Shown here piece by piece: positions 48,628 to 58,484 of a stretch of DNA of 64,000 nucleotides. Below the pieces are notes generated by a model, which saw only the letters and a program-made list of their open reading frames with translations, made no database searches and was not told the DNA's origin. Source of the DNA: Acinetobacter silvestris (GTDB taxonomy: Bacteria; Pseudomonadota; Gammaproteobacteria; Pseudomonadales; Moraxellaceae); the NCBI RefSeq assembly GCF_002135235.1, contig NZ_NEGB01000003.1:248001-312000 (forward strand), read 5' to 3'. Position numbers and translations under genes: made by a program. How positions within the stretch are numbered: the first letter of the stretch is position 1; every line of letters begins with the position of its first letter.

Positions 48628-48739
48628 TTTATTGTCGACCTAAGGTTTTAAACTCTATATCGAGATAATACGATATAAAGTGTGTTTTGTATATCGATTA
48701 ATTGCGATATATTGTGTGTGTTAATATTCACCTTAGATG

Positions 48740-48764
48740 AAAAAAGCACCCGAAGGTGCTTTTA
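48740..48764 (-). terminator. Terminator of the first glycine-zipper gene
   Basis: On the minus strand AAAAGCACC-TTCG-GGTGCTTTTTT forms a stable UUCG-type tetraloop hairpin with T tail. Confidence 0.85.
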
Positions 48765-48777
48765 GTATGCTTTAGAG

Positions 48778-49296
48778 TTAATCATTCCAGTGGCGATTTT
48801 TATGGTGACCTAAGTGACGACCATTGTCGTGGCGATATGCTCGGTCATTATAGCGATATTTATTGTTGCGATAGTCGTTACTATAGTGATTTCTATCATC
48901 ATAGCGGTCGTTGTAACGATCATCAGAACGACGGTCATCACTGACTTTACGACCTAAAGCTGAGCCACCAGCAGCACCTAAACCTGCACCAACATAGCCA
49001 CCAGTGGTCCCACCTACATTTTTACCAACGGTATAACCGCCGACACCCCCAAGTGCACCCCCGATTGCAGCACCAGTTCGGTTATGACGATCGCTTGAAG
49101 CGGCTGCGCCACCCGCACCACCAATGGCAGAACCAATCATGGCACCTGTTGAACCACCCATTTTTTGACCGACAGCTGCACCAACGACACCACCTAAAGC
49201 AGAAGTAAGGGCGACACGGGTTCCATTGTCTGCGTGTGCTGTTGTCATCATTGTTGCTGTAATGATGGTTGCAGTCATTATTGCTTGTAATTTCAT
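48778..49296 (-). CDS. Glycine-zipper surface protein, His/Asp-rich tail
   Basis: The ATG at 49296 follows AGGAAG at good distance; an upstream TTG is rejected. A signal peptide (MKLQAIMTATIITATMMTTA-HA) is followed by glycine-zipper repeats (GGVVGAAVGQKMGGSTGAMI and GGVGGYTVGKNVGGTTGG). The C-terminal third is rich in Asp, Arg, Tyr and His (KVSDDRRSDDRYNDRYDD). Such zippers can form membrane-associated or oligomeric segments. It is paralogous to the gene at 49654. Confidence 0.75.
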   Translation of the reverse strand: MKLQAIMTATIITATMMTTAHADNGTRVALTSALGGVVGAAVGQKMGGSTGAMIGSAIGGAGGAAASSDRHNRTGAAIGGALGGVGGYTVGKNVGGTTGGYVGAGLGAAGGSALGRKVSDDRRSDDRYNDRYDDRNHYSNDYRNNKYRYNDRAYRHDNGRHLGHHKNRHWND

Positions 49297-49613
49297 GTTC
49301 AAACTTCCTGTCGGAGCTGCTGTAACTGGTTTATCTTGTTGCTAAATTTACTTAAAAATTACGATTTGATTGTGAATAGCAATGTAGTAAAGAAGCATAA
49401 ATTAGTTAACCGATTGTAAGTTGACTCAGTTATTTCTTCATATTGTTCTATATTTTGCTTAAATCTAGCAGAGGTCTATTCGCTCAATGTGCTAAGCCAT
49501 TGTCGATTAAAATCATAAAAAGATAAAAAGGGATCTGTAAAAGGGTGGTGAATGATCATATTCGAAAATCATTTAATATTTTGAAGTCATAAATTGATGC
49601 TGTGTAAATATAT

Positions 49614-49637
49614 AAAAAAGCACTCAAAGGTGCTTTT
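49614..49637 (-). terminator. Terminator of the second glycine-zipper gene
   Basis: AAAAAAGCACT, loop CAAA, GGTGCTTTTTT, T tail on the minus strand, just after the stop at 49654. It resembles the terminator of the paralogue, in keeping with a tandem duplication. The rest of the 49303-49613 gap shows nothing recognisable. Confidence 0.75.
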
Positions 49638-49653
49638 TTATATCATTCATAAA

Positions 49654-50082
49654 TCAATGGTGACGATGTTTTCTATGGTGTTTTTTGTTGTATTTACGAT
49701 TGTCATAGTGACGATCTTCAGAGACCTTTTTACCTAGAACTGAACCACCGGCAGCACCCGCAGCAGCACCAATATAACCACCTGTTGAGCCACCTAGGTT
49801 TTTACCCACAGTGTAACCACCAACACCACCTAAGCCACCACCAATTGCGGCAGCCGTACGATCACGACGATTTGTTGCAGCGGCAGCACCACCAGCACCA
49901 CCAACAGCAGAGCCAATCATAGCGCCTGTATTACCACCTAATTGCTTACCAATTGCGGTACCTGCAACACTACCTAATGCTGAAGTTGCCGCAATACGAG
50001 TTGAGTTGTCAGCATGTGCGCTTACGGTAAACATTGAAGTTACTGCAAGGGCAGTACTTAATAACATGGCATTAAATTTCAT
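49654..50082 (-). CDS. Glycine-zipper surface protein, paralogue
   Basis: The ATG at 50082 follows GGAGCAACAG; an in-frame ATG four codons earlier is the weaker choice. The 142-residue protein has a signal peptide (MKFNAMLLSTALAVTSMFTV) and then NSTRIAATSALGSVAGTAIG, GGNTGAMIGSAVGGAGGAAA and GGVGGYTVGKNLGGSTGG. The tail is short and His/Lys-rich (KHHRKHRHH). The core is closely parallel to the gene at 48778, while the tails differ, so the tails have diverged after duplication. Confidence 0.75.
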   Translation of the reverse strand: MKFNAMLLSTALAVTSMFTVSAHADNSTRIAATSALGSVAGTAIGKQLGGNTGAMIGSAVGGAGGAAAATNRRDRTAAAIGGGLGGVGGYTVGKNLGGSTGGYIGAAAGAAGGSVLGKKVSEDRHYDNRKYNKKHHRKHRHH

Positions 50083-50474
50083 CTGTTGCTCCATGTCCTT
50101 ATTTGGACAGCTCTATCTCTATTTGATGCAGCAAATGTAACAAAAATGATTCCAAAGAATATGGAGATGAATCTGCATAATTCGCGTATTTGTTATTTAA
50201 ATGTATATATTCTAGTGCGATCGCCGATAAAATAAGCAATTTTACTAAAAAGCTCATCATATGCAGTACATAATTTAATTGATCTGTGAAAGTTATCGAC
50301 CTTTAATTACTTTTTAATTGGCTAAATCGTCAGTGTTTGATAAAGGGATGTTAATTAAAACTCAGAATCGGTAAACTATAGGTAATTATTGTGTTTGCTT
50401 ATCTTACTAAATTTTCTTTAGATAAATTTATCTAGAATTTTAAAGCTAAGGTTGAGATTGAGAATTTATTTAAA
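50083..50474. other. Divergent promoter region before prfA
   Basis: About 390 bp between the glycine-zipper start and prfA. It is AT-rich and should hold promoters in both directions. I see no open frame, hairpin or repeat that stands out. Confidence 0.5.
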
Positions 50475-51563
50475 ATGAAAGAATCGTTACGTTTACGATT
50501 AGATCAACTTTGTGATCGACATGAAGAGTTAACTGCACTATTGGCTGATATTGAAGTGATATCGGACAATAAACGGTTTCGTAATTTGTCACGTGAGCAT
50601 AATGATTTAACTGAAATTACAGATGTTTGGAAAAAATACAAACAAGCTGAAGAAAATATTGAAACGGCTGGGGCAATGTTGTCAGATCCTGACTTTAAGG
50701 AAATGGCACAGGAAGAAATTAAAGAAAGTAAGGCCATCATCGAGCAGCTTGAAGCAGATCTTAATATCTTGATGATTCCGAAAGATCCAAATGATGCAAA
50801 TTCTGCCTATTTGGAAATTCGTGCTGGAACGGGTGGCGATGAAGCAGCGATCTTCTCTGGCGATTTATATCGCATGTACAGTAAATACGCTGAAACGCAA
50901 GGTTGGCGTCTTGAAGTGCTGTCTGAAAATGAAGGCGAGCATGGCGGTTATAAAGAAGTGATTTGCCTGATTAATGGTGATGGTGTTTACGGTCGCTTGA
51001 AATTTGAAAGTGGTGCACATCGTGTACAGCGTGTGCCTGCGACTGAATCGCAAGGGCGTGTTCATACTTCTGCATGTACCGTGGCAATTTTACCCGAAGT
51101 CGATGTGGATACTTCGGTGGAAATAAACTCATCAGAATTACGTATTGATACCTATCGTGCTTCGGGTGCGGGTGGTCAGCATATTAATAAAACTGATTCC
51201 GCTGTTCGTATTACCCATTTACCAACAGGTACGGTGGTGGAATGTCAGGACGAGCGTTCACAGCATAAGAATAAAGCCAAAGCGATGGCATTATTGGTGT
51301 CTCGCTTAGAAAATGCGAAGCGTGCAGCTGCAGATGCTGCTACTTCGGAAATGCGTCGTGACTTAGTTGGTTCCGGAGATCGTTCAGAGCGTATCCGAAC
51401 TTATAACTATCCACAGGGTCGCATGACAGATCATCGTATTAACTTAACTTTATATAAGTTGGATGCGGTAATGGAGGGTGATTTGACCGAGTTACTGGAT
51501 AGTTTACATCGTGAATATCAAGCTGATCAGTTAGCAATGCTTGCACAACAGAATGGTGGCTAA
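50475..51563 (+). CDS. prfA: Peptide chain release factor 1
   Basis: RF1 terminates translation at UAA and UAG. The 362-residue protein has the PAT variant of the PxT anticodon-mimic motif ([10 protein letters not shown]) and the peptidyl-hydrolysis GGQ at about 233-235 ([14 protein letters not shown]). It overlaps prmC by one base (TAATG). PrmC methylates the GGQ glutamine, so the pair is functionally linked. Confidence 0.97.
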   Translation: MKESLRLRLDQLCDRHEELTALLADIEVISDNKRFRNLSREHNDLTEITDVWKKYKQAEENIETAGAMLSDPDFKEMAQEEIKESKAIIEQLEADLNILMIPKDPNDANSAYLEIRAGTGGDEAAIFSGDLYRMYSKYAETQGWRLEVLSENEGEHGGYKEVICLINGDGVYGRLKFESGAHRVQRVPATESQGRVHTSACTVAILPEVDVDTSVEINSSELRIDTYRASGAGGQHINKTDSAVRITHLPTGTVVECQDERSQHKNKAKAMALLVSRLENAKRAAADAATSEMRRDLVGSGDRSERIRTYNYPQGRMTDHRINLTLYKLDAVMEGDLTELLDSLHREYQADQLAMLAQQNGG

Positions 51564-52381
51564 TGAATATTGCACAGGCTTTAGCCTTACGTGGTGAAGC
51601 AGAAAGCTACGAACGCCAAGAAAATGCGTGGTTACTTGAATATATTACCAAAATTGATTCATTTGATTTGGTGATGAAAAAGGCACAAGAACTGACTGTT
51701 GAGCAAGAGCAAGCTTATGTGGCTGGTTTGGCACGTATTGCAGCTGGAGAGCCATTGGCTTATGTCACAGGTTCGCAGCCCTTTTGGACGTTGGATTTAA
51801 AAGTAACAAAAGATACTTTGGTACCACGACCCGATACAGAAGTTTTAGTTGAAACAGTTTTGCATCTAGAGCTACCTGAAGATGCACGTATTGTCGATTT
51901 AGGTACAGGTACAGGTGCTATAGCTTTGTCTCTCGCCAGTGAGCGAGCGAATTGGGCGGTGACTGCGACTGATATTTATGAGCCGACCTTAGAAGTTGCT
52001 GTATTTAATGCTGAAAAACACGATTTACCACAAGTGAAATTCTTCTTAGGTGATTGGTTTAAAGCGTTGAATCGACAATATTTCGATGTGATTGTTTCCA
52101 ATCCACCTTATATTGATGCCGACGATGAGCACATGCCAAATTTGGCCTCTGAACCTGAACGTGCATTGGTGGCAGACCAACAGGGTTTATCTGATATTGA
52201 ACATATCGTTCAGCAAGGTAAAAAATGGTTGGCAGCAGAAGGTTGGATTGTACTCGAACATGGTTATGATCAAGCCGATGCAGTACAGAAAATTTTTAAA
52301 GATGCTGGCTTTCGTCAAGTGCGTACCGTTAAAGATTATGGCGGCAATGACCGCGTGACTTTAGGGCAATGGCTGAATTAG
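51563..52381 (+). CDS. prmC: Release-factor glutamine methyltransferase
   Basis: PrmC (HemK) methylates Gln of the GGQ motif in RF1 and RF2. The 272-residue protein has a helical N-terminal domain, the AdoMet-binding VDLGTGTGAIALSLA, and the catalytic N180-P-P-Y183. ATG at 51563 overlaps the prfA stop. A terminator follows. Confidence 0.96.
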   Translation: MNIAQALALRGEAESYERQENAWLLEYITKIDSFDLVMKKAQELTVEQEQAYVAGLARIAAGEPLAYVTGSQPFWTLDLKVTKDTLVPRPDTEVLVETVLHLELPEDARIVDLGTGTGAIALSLASERANWAVTATDIYEPTLEVAVFNAEKHDLPQVKFFLGDWFKALNRQYFDVIVSNPPYIDADDEHMPNLASEPERALVADQQGLSDIEHIVQQGKKWLAAEGWIVLEHGYDQADAVQKIFKDAGFRQVRTVKDYGGNDRVTLGQWLN

Positions 52382-52412
52382 TCAATCCGATGAATACTTA
52401 ATTTTGCACCAT

Positions 52413-52442
52413 AAAAAAACGACTCGATTGAGTCGTTTTTTT
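52413..52442 (+). terminator. Terminator after prmC
   Basis: AAAAAAACGACTC, loop GATT, GAGTCGTTTTTTT is a perfect 13-bp stem with T run on both strands; it may serve both prmC and the converging 115-residue gene. Confidence 0.87.
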
Positions 52443-52455
52443 ATGGTCATCAGGG

Positions 52456-52803
52456 TTAAATTGGATAATCTTGTAGACTATCTGCAATTTCAACGTATTT
52501 GAGCGCATCTGATTCTAGAGCCAAACACAGTGCAACAATTTTAGCGGTATCCGCAAGATTGTCTTTTTTTAGCGATGAACCTATTTGAATCGCCTCAATT
52601 TGATCTTTTGAAATATCAAGTGCTTGAGCAACTTCAGTAGCATCATTTTGAGAAAAGAAATCTGCAATTGCATGATTCAGTTCAATATCTGATGCATTTA
52701 TAATAGCCATCATTAATTCATCGGTTGGTTCAGTTTGACTGGAAAGCGAGTTCAGGAAATTTTGTACAAGATTTTGTTCAAATACATCAATCATCTTAAG
52801 CAT
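52456..52803 (-). CDS. Small acidic protein of unknown function
   Basis: The 115-residue protein is soluble, acidic and helical, starting MLKMIDVFEQNLVQNFLNSL and containing ATEVAQALDISKDQIEAIQI, which looks like a small helical DNA-binding or adaptor fold but has no clear family. An ATG three codons inside is an alternative start. It converges on prmC and shares its terminator. Confidence 0.6.
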   Translation of the reverse strand: MLKMIDVFEQNLVQNFLNSLSSQTEPTDELMMAIINASDIELNHAIADFFSQNDATEVAQALDISKDQIEAIQIGSSLKKDNLADTAKIVALCLALESDALKYVEIADSLQDYPI

Positions 52804-53032
52804 GGTATGACCTATCTTGAGGGTGAAGCAAAAAAATAGCAGGGAGAAGTACAGCCAGAATAAGCATAAAATACGCTTTTAATTTGGGTGAAAAATAACC
52901 TATTTTTAAAGTAAAAGCAAACTAATGAGGCAGATTGAAATGCGCTTAAGGATGATATGTCTGCTCAAAACATACAGATCTATTTAATAATTAAGAAAAT
53001 GTGATTTTGTATATTTATGTGAATGTTTTAGT

Positions 53033-54067
53033 CTATTCATCCTTTAATTCTCGATATGCACCTGGACTCACGCCCGTCCATTTTTTAAAAGCCCGATGAA
53101 ATGCACTTGGATCATGAAAATTAAGTTCATCGCTAATTTGGTGTAGTGATTTTTTAGTTTTTGTGAGTTGTTCGATGGCAGTGTCACGCCGGATATCATT
53201 CTTAAGTTGTTGATAGCTCATACCCTCAGCTTTTAAACGCCGTTGAATGGTTGCTTCTGAGGTATTTAAATGCATCGCCAACGCATGTAATTCTAACCAT
53301 TCAGATGGATGGACTTGCATCAGCTGTTTGCGAATAATGGAGCTTAAGGCATTCGGATTTTTAAAACGCACCAATAAATTGTGCGGCGTATTTTGGATAA
53401 ATTGATGCCATGATTTTTGATCTTGCTTAATTGGATACTTTAAGTAATTAGCATCAAACTGCATGTAGTTTTCATCGGCATGGTATTGGATATTCTCACA
53501 AAAGCGAACTTTATAATCTTGATTATCTAAGGGAGGATTGCATTTCAATTGAATTCGGTTGAGTAAGACCCGTTGCCCGATAAGCCAGCACATTAAGCCA
53601 TGAATCAGCATTAAATAGGTGGCATAGCTGAACATACGTTTGGTCGGTTGGCGGTCATAAATGACGATATAAGCATAATTTTCTTCAACCAATAACTTAC
53701 TTTCAAAATCATCTAAAATCAGATTTAAAAACTGCAAAGTTTGTTGTACGGCTTTGCCCAGAGTTTCTGCATGTCTGACCATTTTACACAATAACTGATA
53801 ACTGCCACGCCGCATGGGATGTGAATCCATAGCGAAGAACTCATCATTCATCGTGTCTGCAAGTACAATCCATAATTGTGCATAAGCACTCACAGATACA
53901 CGAGTTTTAGTTGAAGACATTAACTCAAGTGCAATCCCTGCTTTTTGTAAAAGTTGTTGTGTATTTAAGCCTTTATCTTGTGCAGATATTAAGGCTTCAT
54001 GCACAAGGCTGATGGAAATTGTCCCTTTGCTATAGTGTAGTTGTTGTTGATCCACTGCATATTCCAT
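53033..54067 (-). CDS. AraC-family transcriptional regulator
   Basis: The 344-residue protein (from ATG 54067; a TTG at 54133 would add 22 residues but has no ribosome-binding site) has an Arabinose_bd-type N-terminal domain (AYAQLWIVLADTMNDEFFAM, GSYQLLCKMVRH). The C-terminal double helix-turn-helix contains LNTSEATIQRRLKAEGMSYQ and FHDPSAFHRAFKKWTGVSPG. This OruR/GbuR-type architecture is common in regulators of catabolic genes. It is divergent from the SDR of the acyl-CoA cluster, so it probably controls that cluster. Confidence 0.85.
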   Translation of the reverse strand: MEYAVDQQQLHYSKGTISISLVHEALISAQDKGLNTQQLLQKAGIALELMSSTKTRVSVSAYAQLWIVLADTMNDEFFAMDSHPMRRGSYQLLCKMVRHAETLGKAVQQTLQFLNLILDDFESKLLVEENYAYIVIYDRQPTKRMFSYATYLMLIHGLMCWLIGQRVLLNRIQLKCNPPLDNQDYKVRFCENIQYHADENYMQFDANYLKYPIKQDQKSWHQFIQNTPHNLLVRFKNPNALSSIIRKQLMQVHPSEWLELHALAMHLNTSEATIQRRLKAEGMSYQQLKNDIRRDTAIEQLTKTKKSLHQISDELNFHDPSAFHRAFKKWTGVSPGAYRELKDE

Positions 54068-54197
54068 TATTTTCGTGAGGCTGAATTGTCCAAATACATC
54101 ATATAGGATGCAACTTTTGGAAATTGTACTCAAGCTTAACTGTGTTTAATCTGCATCTTAAGCCGAGTTGTCATTAAATAAAGAATAGGAAAGCAAC

Positions 54198-54968
54198 ATG
54201 AATATTACAGGAAAAGTATTTGTCGTGACGGGTGGTGCATCTGGTTTGGGTGCAGCAACGGCTACATATTTAGTGGGTAAAGGTGCAAAAGTGATTATGG
54301 TTGATATGAACCAAGCACTTGGACAAGAAATGCAAAGCCGACTGGGTGCTAATGCTAAATTTGTAGCACTTGATGTGACTGATGAACTTAGCGTAGAGCA
54401 GTTCTTTAAAGAGATCGAACAAGAATATGGGCAGCTGAATGGTTTAATTAACTGTGCAGGTATTGGCCCATCGGCGAAAGTATTGGGGAAAAATGGTATT
54501 CATGCACTGGATGCATTCCAAAAAGTCTTGAATATCAACGTAACGGGGACATTTAACATGTTGCGGTTTGCAGCAGATGTAATGTCTAGATATGAACTCA
54601 AAGCAGGTGAAGAAGAACGTGGTGTGATTGTGAATACTGCTTCAGTTGCCGCTTTTGATGGTCAGATTGGTCAAACGGCCTATGCCGCTTCAAAAGGGGC
54701 TGTCGTTGCAATGACATTGCCTTTAGCGCGGGAATTGGCTAGAGAGTGCATTCGTGTGATGACGATTGCGCCGGGGATTATGGAAACACCAATGCTGAAA
54801 GCTTTGCCACAAAACGTGCAAGATGCTTTAGGACAGATGGTACCTTTCCCACCACGTTTGGCCAAGCCTGAAGAGTTTGCACATTTGGTTGGGCATATTT
54901 GTGAAAATAGTTATTTAAATGGTGAAGTGATTCGCTTAGATGGTGCAATTCGGATGCAACCTAAATAA
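54198..54968 (+). CDS. Short-chain 3-hydroxyacyl-CoA dehydrogenase (HSD10-like)
   Basis: The 256-residue SDR has the Rossmann motif TGGASGLGAA, the NAG motif (INCAGIG), a catalytic Ser in NTASVAA and the YAASK active-site motif. Overall it most resembles type II 3-hydroxyacyl-CoA dehydrogenases (HSD17B10) that oxidise 3-hydroxy-2-methylbutyryl-CoA and straight-chain hydroxyacyl-CoAs. It is the first gene downstream of the AraC regulator and precedes two frameshifted acyl-CoA genes. Its own frame is intact. Confidence 0.85.
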   Translation: MNITGKVFVVTGGASGLGAATATYLVGKGAKVIMVDMNQALGQEMQSRLGANAKFVALDVTDELSVEQFFKEIEQEYGQLNGLINCAGIGPSAKVLGKNGIHALDAFQKVLNINVTGTFNMLRFAADVMSRYELKAGEEERGVIVNTASVAAFDGQIGQTAYAASKGAVVAMTLPLARELARECIRVMTIAPGIMETPMLKALPQNVQDALGQMVPFPPRLAKPEEFAHLVGHICENSYLNGEVIRLDGAIRMQPK

Positions 54969-55086
54969 TAGGTTTGATAAAGGATTTATTCTAATTTTTA
55001 TCCTTTGATACGAAATTAAAAGGTTTATATAAGCTGTTTAATATTCGCAGTAAATTTTTATTGCTGTGAATTATTGAGATATAAAT

Positions 55087-55124
55087 CATTTGGTTACTTT
55101 TATTTTATTGAAAGTAACCAAATG
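55087..55124. repeat. 14-bp perfect inverted repeat between SDR and acyl-CoA dehydrogenase
   Basis: CATTTGGTTACTTT and AAAGTAACCAAATG flank a 10-nt loop. It has no T run, so it may be an operator or a relic of lost sequence. The 277-bp gap holds no gene; related clusters often carry a thiolase here. Confidence 0.5.
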
Positions 55125-55245
55125 TCTTCGAATGACTTTTTTACTGCATATCAAATTTTCTTAAAATTTCAATACTTTATTCATGTGATTTCTAAGACTT
55201 CGCATAGGTATTTTATCACCTAAATATATACGAGAGGGATGCTCA

Positions 55246-56393
55246 ATGATTTTAAATGATGAACAAAAAATGGTTCAGGATATGTTGCGTAGTTATTCAC
55301 AAGATAAACTGAAACCATCTGCTGCTGAACGAGATAAAACCCATCAGTTTCCGACACAAGAACTTAAAGAATTGGGTGAGTTGGGCGCTTTAGGAATGAC
55401 TGTTCCTGAGCAATGGGGTGGTGCAGGTTTGGATTACATCTCATTAGTGCTTGCAATTGAAGAGATTGCCGCAGCTGATGGTGCAATTTCGACCATTGTT
55501 AGTGTACAAAATTCTTTACCATGTGGCATTACTTTAAAATACGGATCCGAAGCTCAAAAACAAAAATATTTAACAAAACTCGCAACAGGTAAATGGCTTG
55601 GGTGTTTCTGTTTAACCGAACCCCAAGCAGGTTCAGATGCAGGTGCGTTGGAATGTAAAGCTGAACGTGACGGTGATGAATGGGTACTGAATGGGTACTG
55701 AATGGAACCAAACAGTTTATTACCACAGGTAAACATGCACAGGTTGCGATTGTTTTTGCAATAACGGATAAATCGGCAGGGAAAAAAGGCATTTCTTGCT
55801 TTTTAGTACCCACAGAGACACCGGGTTATATTGTTTCGCGTATTGAAGACAAAATGGGGCAACATTGTTCTGATACCGCAACGATTGTTTTAGATAATTG
55901 TCGTATTCCAGCTGAAAACCTGCTTGGAAAAGCAGGTGAAGGTTACAAGATAGCACTGTCTAATTTAGAATCAGGCCGCATTGGGATCGCAGCGCAATGT
56001 GTAGGGATGGCACGTGCAGCTTTTGATGCAGCAGTAGAATATGCCAATGACCGCAAAGCTTTTGGGGTGGAAATAGTGCAACATCAGGCCATGGCTTTTC
56101 GTTTAGCAGATATGGCTACGCAAATAGAAGCTGCACGTCAATTAATTTTGCATGCAGCCAGTTTAAAAGATGCAGGATTACCATGTTTAAAAGAAGCCTC
56201 TATGGCCAAATTATTTGCATCTGAAATGGCAGAAAGAGTTTGTTCTGATGCGATTCAAATTCATGGTGGTTATGGCTATGTCTCAGATTTTCCAGTTGAG
56301 CGTATTTATCGCGATGTACGTGTTAGCCAAATTTATGAAGGGGCATCGGATATTCAGCGTTTAGTGATTGCAAGGGAAGTTACCAAAGCTTAA
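55246..56393 (+). pseudogene. Acyl-CoA dehydrogenase broken by an 11-bp tandem duplication
   Basis: The reading frame begins at ATG 55246 (MILNDEQKMVQDMLRSYSQD) and stops at TGA within the duplication (WVLNGY, stop). The remainder continues in another frame from [15 protein letters not shown] to [17 protein letters not shown]. Removing one copy of the 11-bp repeat AATGGGTACTG (55679-55700) restores one 378-residue frame, a normal length for the family. Flavin and substrate motifs ([32 protein letters not shown]) are intact. As sequenced no full protein can be made, though repeat slippage could revert it. It would oxidise short or branched acyl-CoA. Confidence 0.92.
55679..55700 (+). repeat. 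11-bp tandem duplication in the acyl-CoA dehydrogenase
   Basis: AATGGGTACTG occurs twice in direct succession (55679-55689 and 55690-55700), followed by a partial third copy AATGG. The 11-bp length shifts the frame. Confidence 0.95.
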
Positions 56394-56444
56394 TTTTAAA
56401 GCTTAAGTTAAAAATTAGAGGCATCCGTCAATATCTCTGTCTTA

Positions 56445-56475
56445 CTAGGATGAATATTTATTCATCCTATTTTTT
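56445..56475 (+). terminator. Terminator after the acyl-CoA dehydrogenase
   Basis: AGGATGAATA, loop TT, TATTCATCCT then T's, 55 bp after the dehydrogenase stop. The acyl-CoA synthetase therefore probably has its own promoter in the following 220 bp. Confidence 0.75.
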
Positions 56476-56703
56476 GCTTAAATTTTGATTTTTGAGGTTA
56501 TTTGAGTCTAAATCTGAGGAATTTCCAAAAGCTGCAATACGAATGAGGTCTTTGGAAATTGATGTGCAAGTATATCCATGATTATCTATAGGTAGAAATA
56601 GACTACACAGTTCAATGATTGAGCTGAGTAATACAACAACAAAACGGAATATGGATATGCAAAGCAAGTTGCTTTGTCAACAACAGGATGAGAGGTTGCC
56701 GTC

Positions 56704-58349
56704 ATGAAGACACTAGAACAAGCCTACCAAGAATTTAATTATGAAACATTAATTCATCAACAATTGGCTGGTACACCACAAGCGATTAATGCATATGTAG
56801 AATGCTGTGGGAGACATTAGGTTCAAATAAAACAGCCTTAATTTGGGAAGGTATAAATGGTGCAGTCGAACAATGGAGCTTTGAACAACTGGCGGAAGCT
56901 TCAGGAAAACTTGCCAATTACTTAACCACACTGGGTTTAAAAGCAGGTGATTGCATCGCAGGTTTATTACCTCGGACACCTGAATTGCTGATTACGATTT
57001 TGGCCACATGGCGTATCGGTGCGATTTATCAACCTTTATTTACGGCATTTGAATCTAAAGCGATTGAGCACCGCGTGGAAACCGCAAAGACACAACTCAT
57101 TGTGACCAATGAAGAGCAGCGTTCAAAGCTGAATGGGGTTCATCTTCCGCATATTTTAACGGTGCATGCTCAAAATACGATTGAACCAAAAAATGCAGAT
57201 TTTTGGCAGGTAGTGGAGACACAATCTACGGACTTTGAGCCTGTGATGCTAAGTTTCGAAGATGATTTTTTGATGATGTTTACCTCGGGAACAACAGGTT
57301 TAGCTAAGTCTGTGCCTGTGCCTTTAAAAGCGGTATTGGCATTTAAAGAATATATGCGACATGCTGTTGATTTACATTCTGAAGATTCATTTTGGAATCT
57401 AGCAGATCCGGGTTGGGCATATGGTTTGTACTATGGAATTGTTGGGCCATTGGGCTTGGGTCATAGCATCATTCTGAACGAATCTGCATTTAGTGTGGAT
57501 AATGCAGTACAAGTAATTAAAAAATATAAAGTTAGTAATTTGACAGGCTCACCAACTGCATTTCGGATGTTCTTTGGTTTTAAAGAAAAATTTGATGCTT
57601 CGATTAAAGCGCATTTACGTGTCGTGAGTAGTGCAGGTGAACCACTCACACCTGAAGTCATTCATTGGTTTAAGCATGACTTAAATGTCAATATTTATGA
57701 TCAATACGGACAAACTGAATTGGGGATGGTGGTGGGTAATCATCATGCCTTGCAACATCCCATTAAAGTTGGATCAGCGGGTTATGCAAATCCGGGACAT
57801 CGTTTTGCTGTGTTGAATCAAAATAATGAAGAGCTTGAAGTGGGTGGCATTGGTACACTAGCGATTGATTTTTCACAATCTCCCTTAGCATGGTTTAAAG
57901 GCTACGGCGGCAATAATCGTAAATCATTTGTTGGGCATTATTATTTAACGGGGGATACTGTTAAATTAAATGAATTGGGTGGTGTGGATTTTGTTGGTCG
58001 TGCTGACGATGTCATTACAACGTCAGGCTATCGTGTAGGGCCTTTTGATGTTGAAAGTACGTTGCTTGAGTGTGCAGAAGTACTGGAGTCTGCAGTGGTG
58101 GGTAAACCTGATCCTGAACGCACTGAGATTGTAAAAGCCTTTGTAGTACTGAAACCGCAAGTTTTAGCTTCTGCGGAATTAAATACTAAATTAAAGGAAT
58201 ATGTACGTTCCCGTTTATCAAAGCATGCTTATCCTAAAGAAATTGAATTTGTAGATGCTTTGCCTAAAACATCCAGTGGTAAGATTCAGCGTAATTTACT
58301 TAAACAACAAGAAATTGCCAAAATGCAGGGAATTCAGCAAGTCAGTTAA
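56704..58349 (+). pseudogene. AMP-binding acyl-CoA synthetase with an early frameshift
   Basis: The gene starts at ATG 56704 after GAGAGG and reads MKTLEQAYQEFNYETLIHQQ to ECCGRH, then hits TAG at 56818-56820. The rest of the enzyme lies in another frame starting near LGSNKTALIWEG (from about 56822). Adding one T in the CATTAGG at 56815-56821 joins ECCGRH to LGSNKTALIWEG, which matches the family spacing. The downstream frame holds the AMP-binding motif MFTSGTTGLAKS, YDQYGQTELG and the final KTSSGKIQR. Whether an internal start at 56802 yields a protein is doubtful because the N-terminal 40 residues would be missing. Confidence 0.82.
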
Positions 58350-58380
58350 TTGGTTTTGAATTTTTAACGTTGCATGCTTC

Positions 58381-58404
58381 GCACCTGTAAAAAGGTGCTT
58401 TTTT
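58381..58404 (+). terminator. Terminator after the acyl-CoA synthetase pseudogene
   Basis: GCACCT, loop GTAAAA, AGGTGC and seven T's, 31 bp after the stop. Confidence 0.85.
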
Positions 58405-58484
58405 TAATATTAAAACTATACCTTATAACAGCCTATGTATTAAGGTGGTTTCCCTCATTCAGTAATAAGAGATAGGACACACCA

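Noticed and set aside
56809-56818. A 10-bp deletion between short repeats as cause of the acyl-CoA synthetase frameshift
   Set aside because: Loss of a single T in CATTTAGG explains the frame and gives family-like spacing with fewer assumptions.
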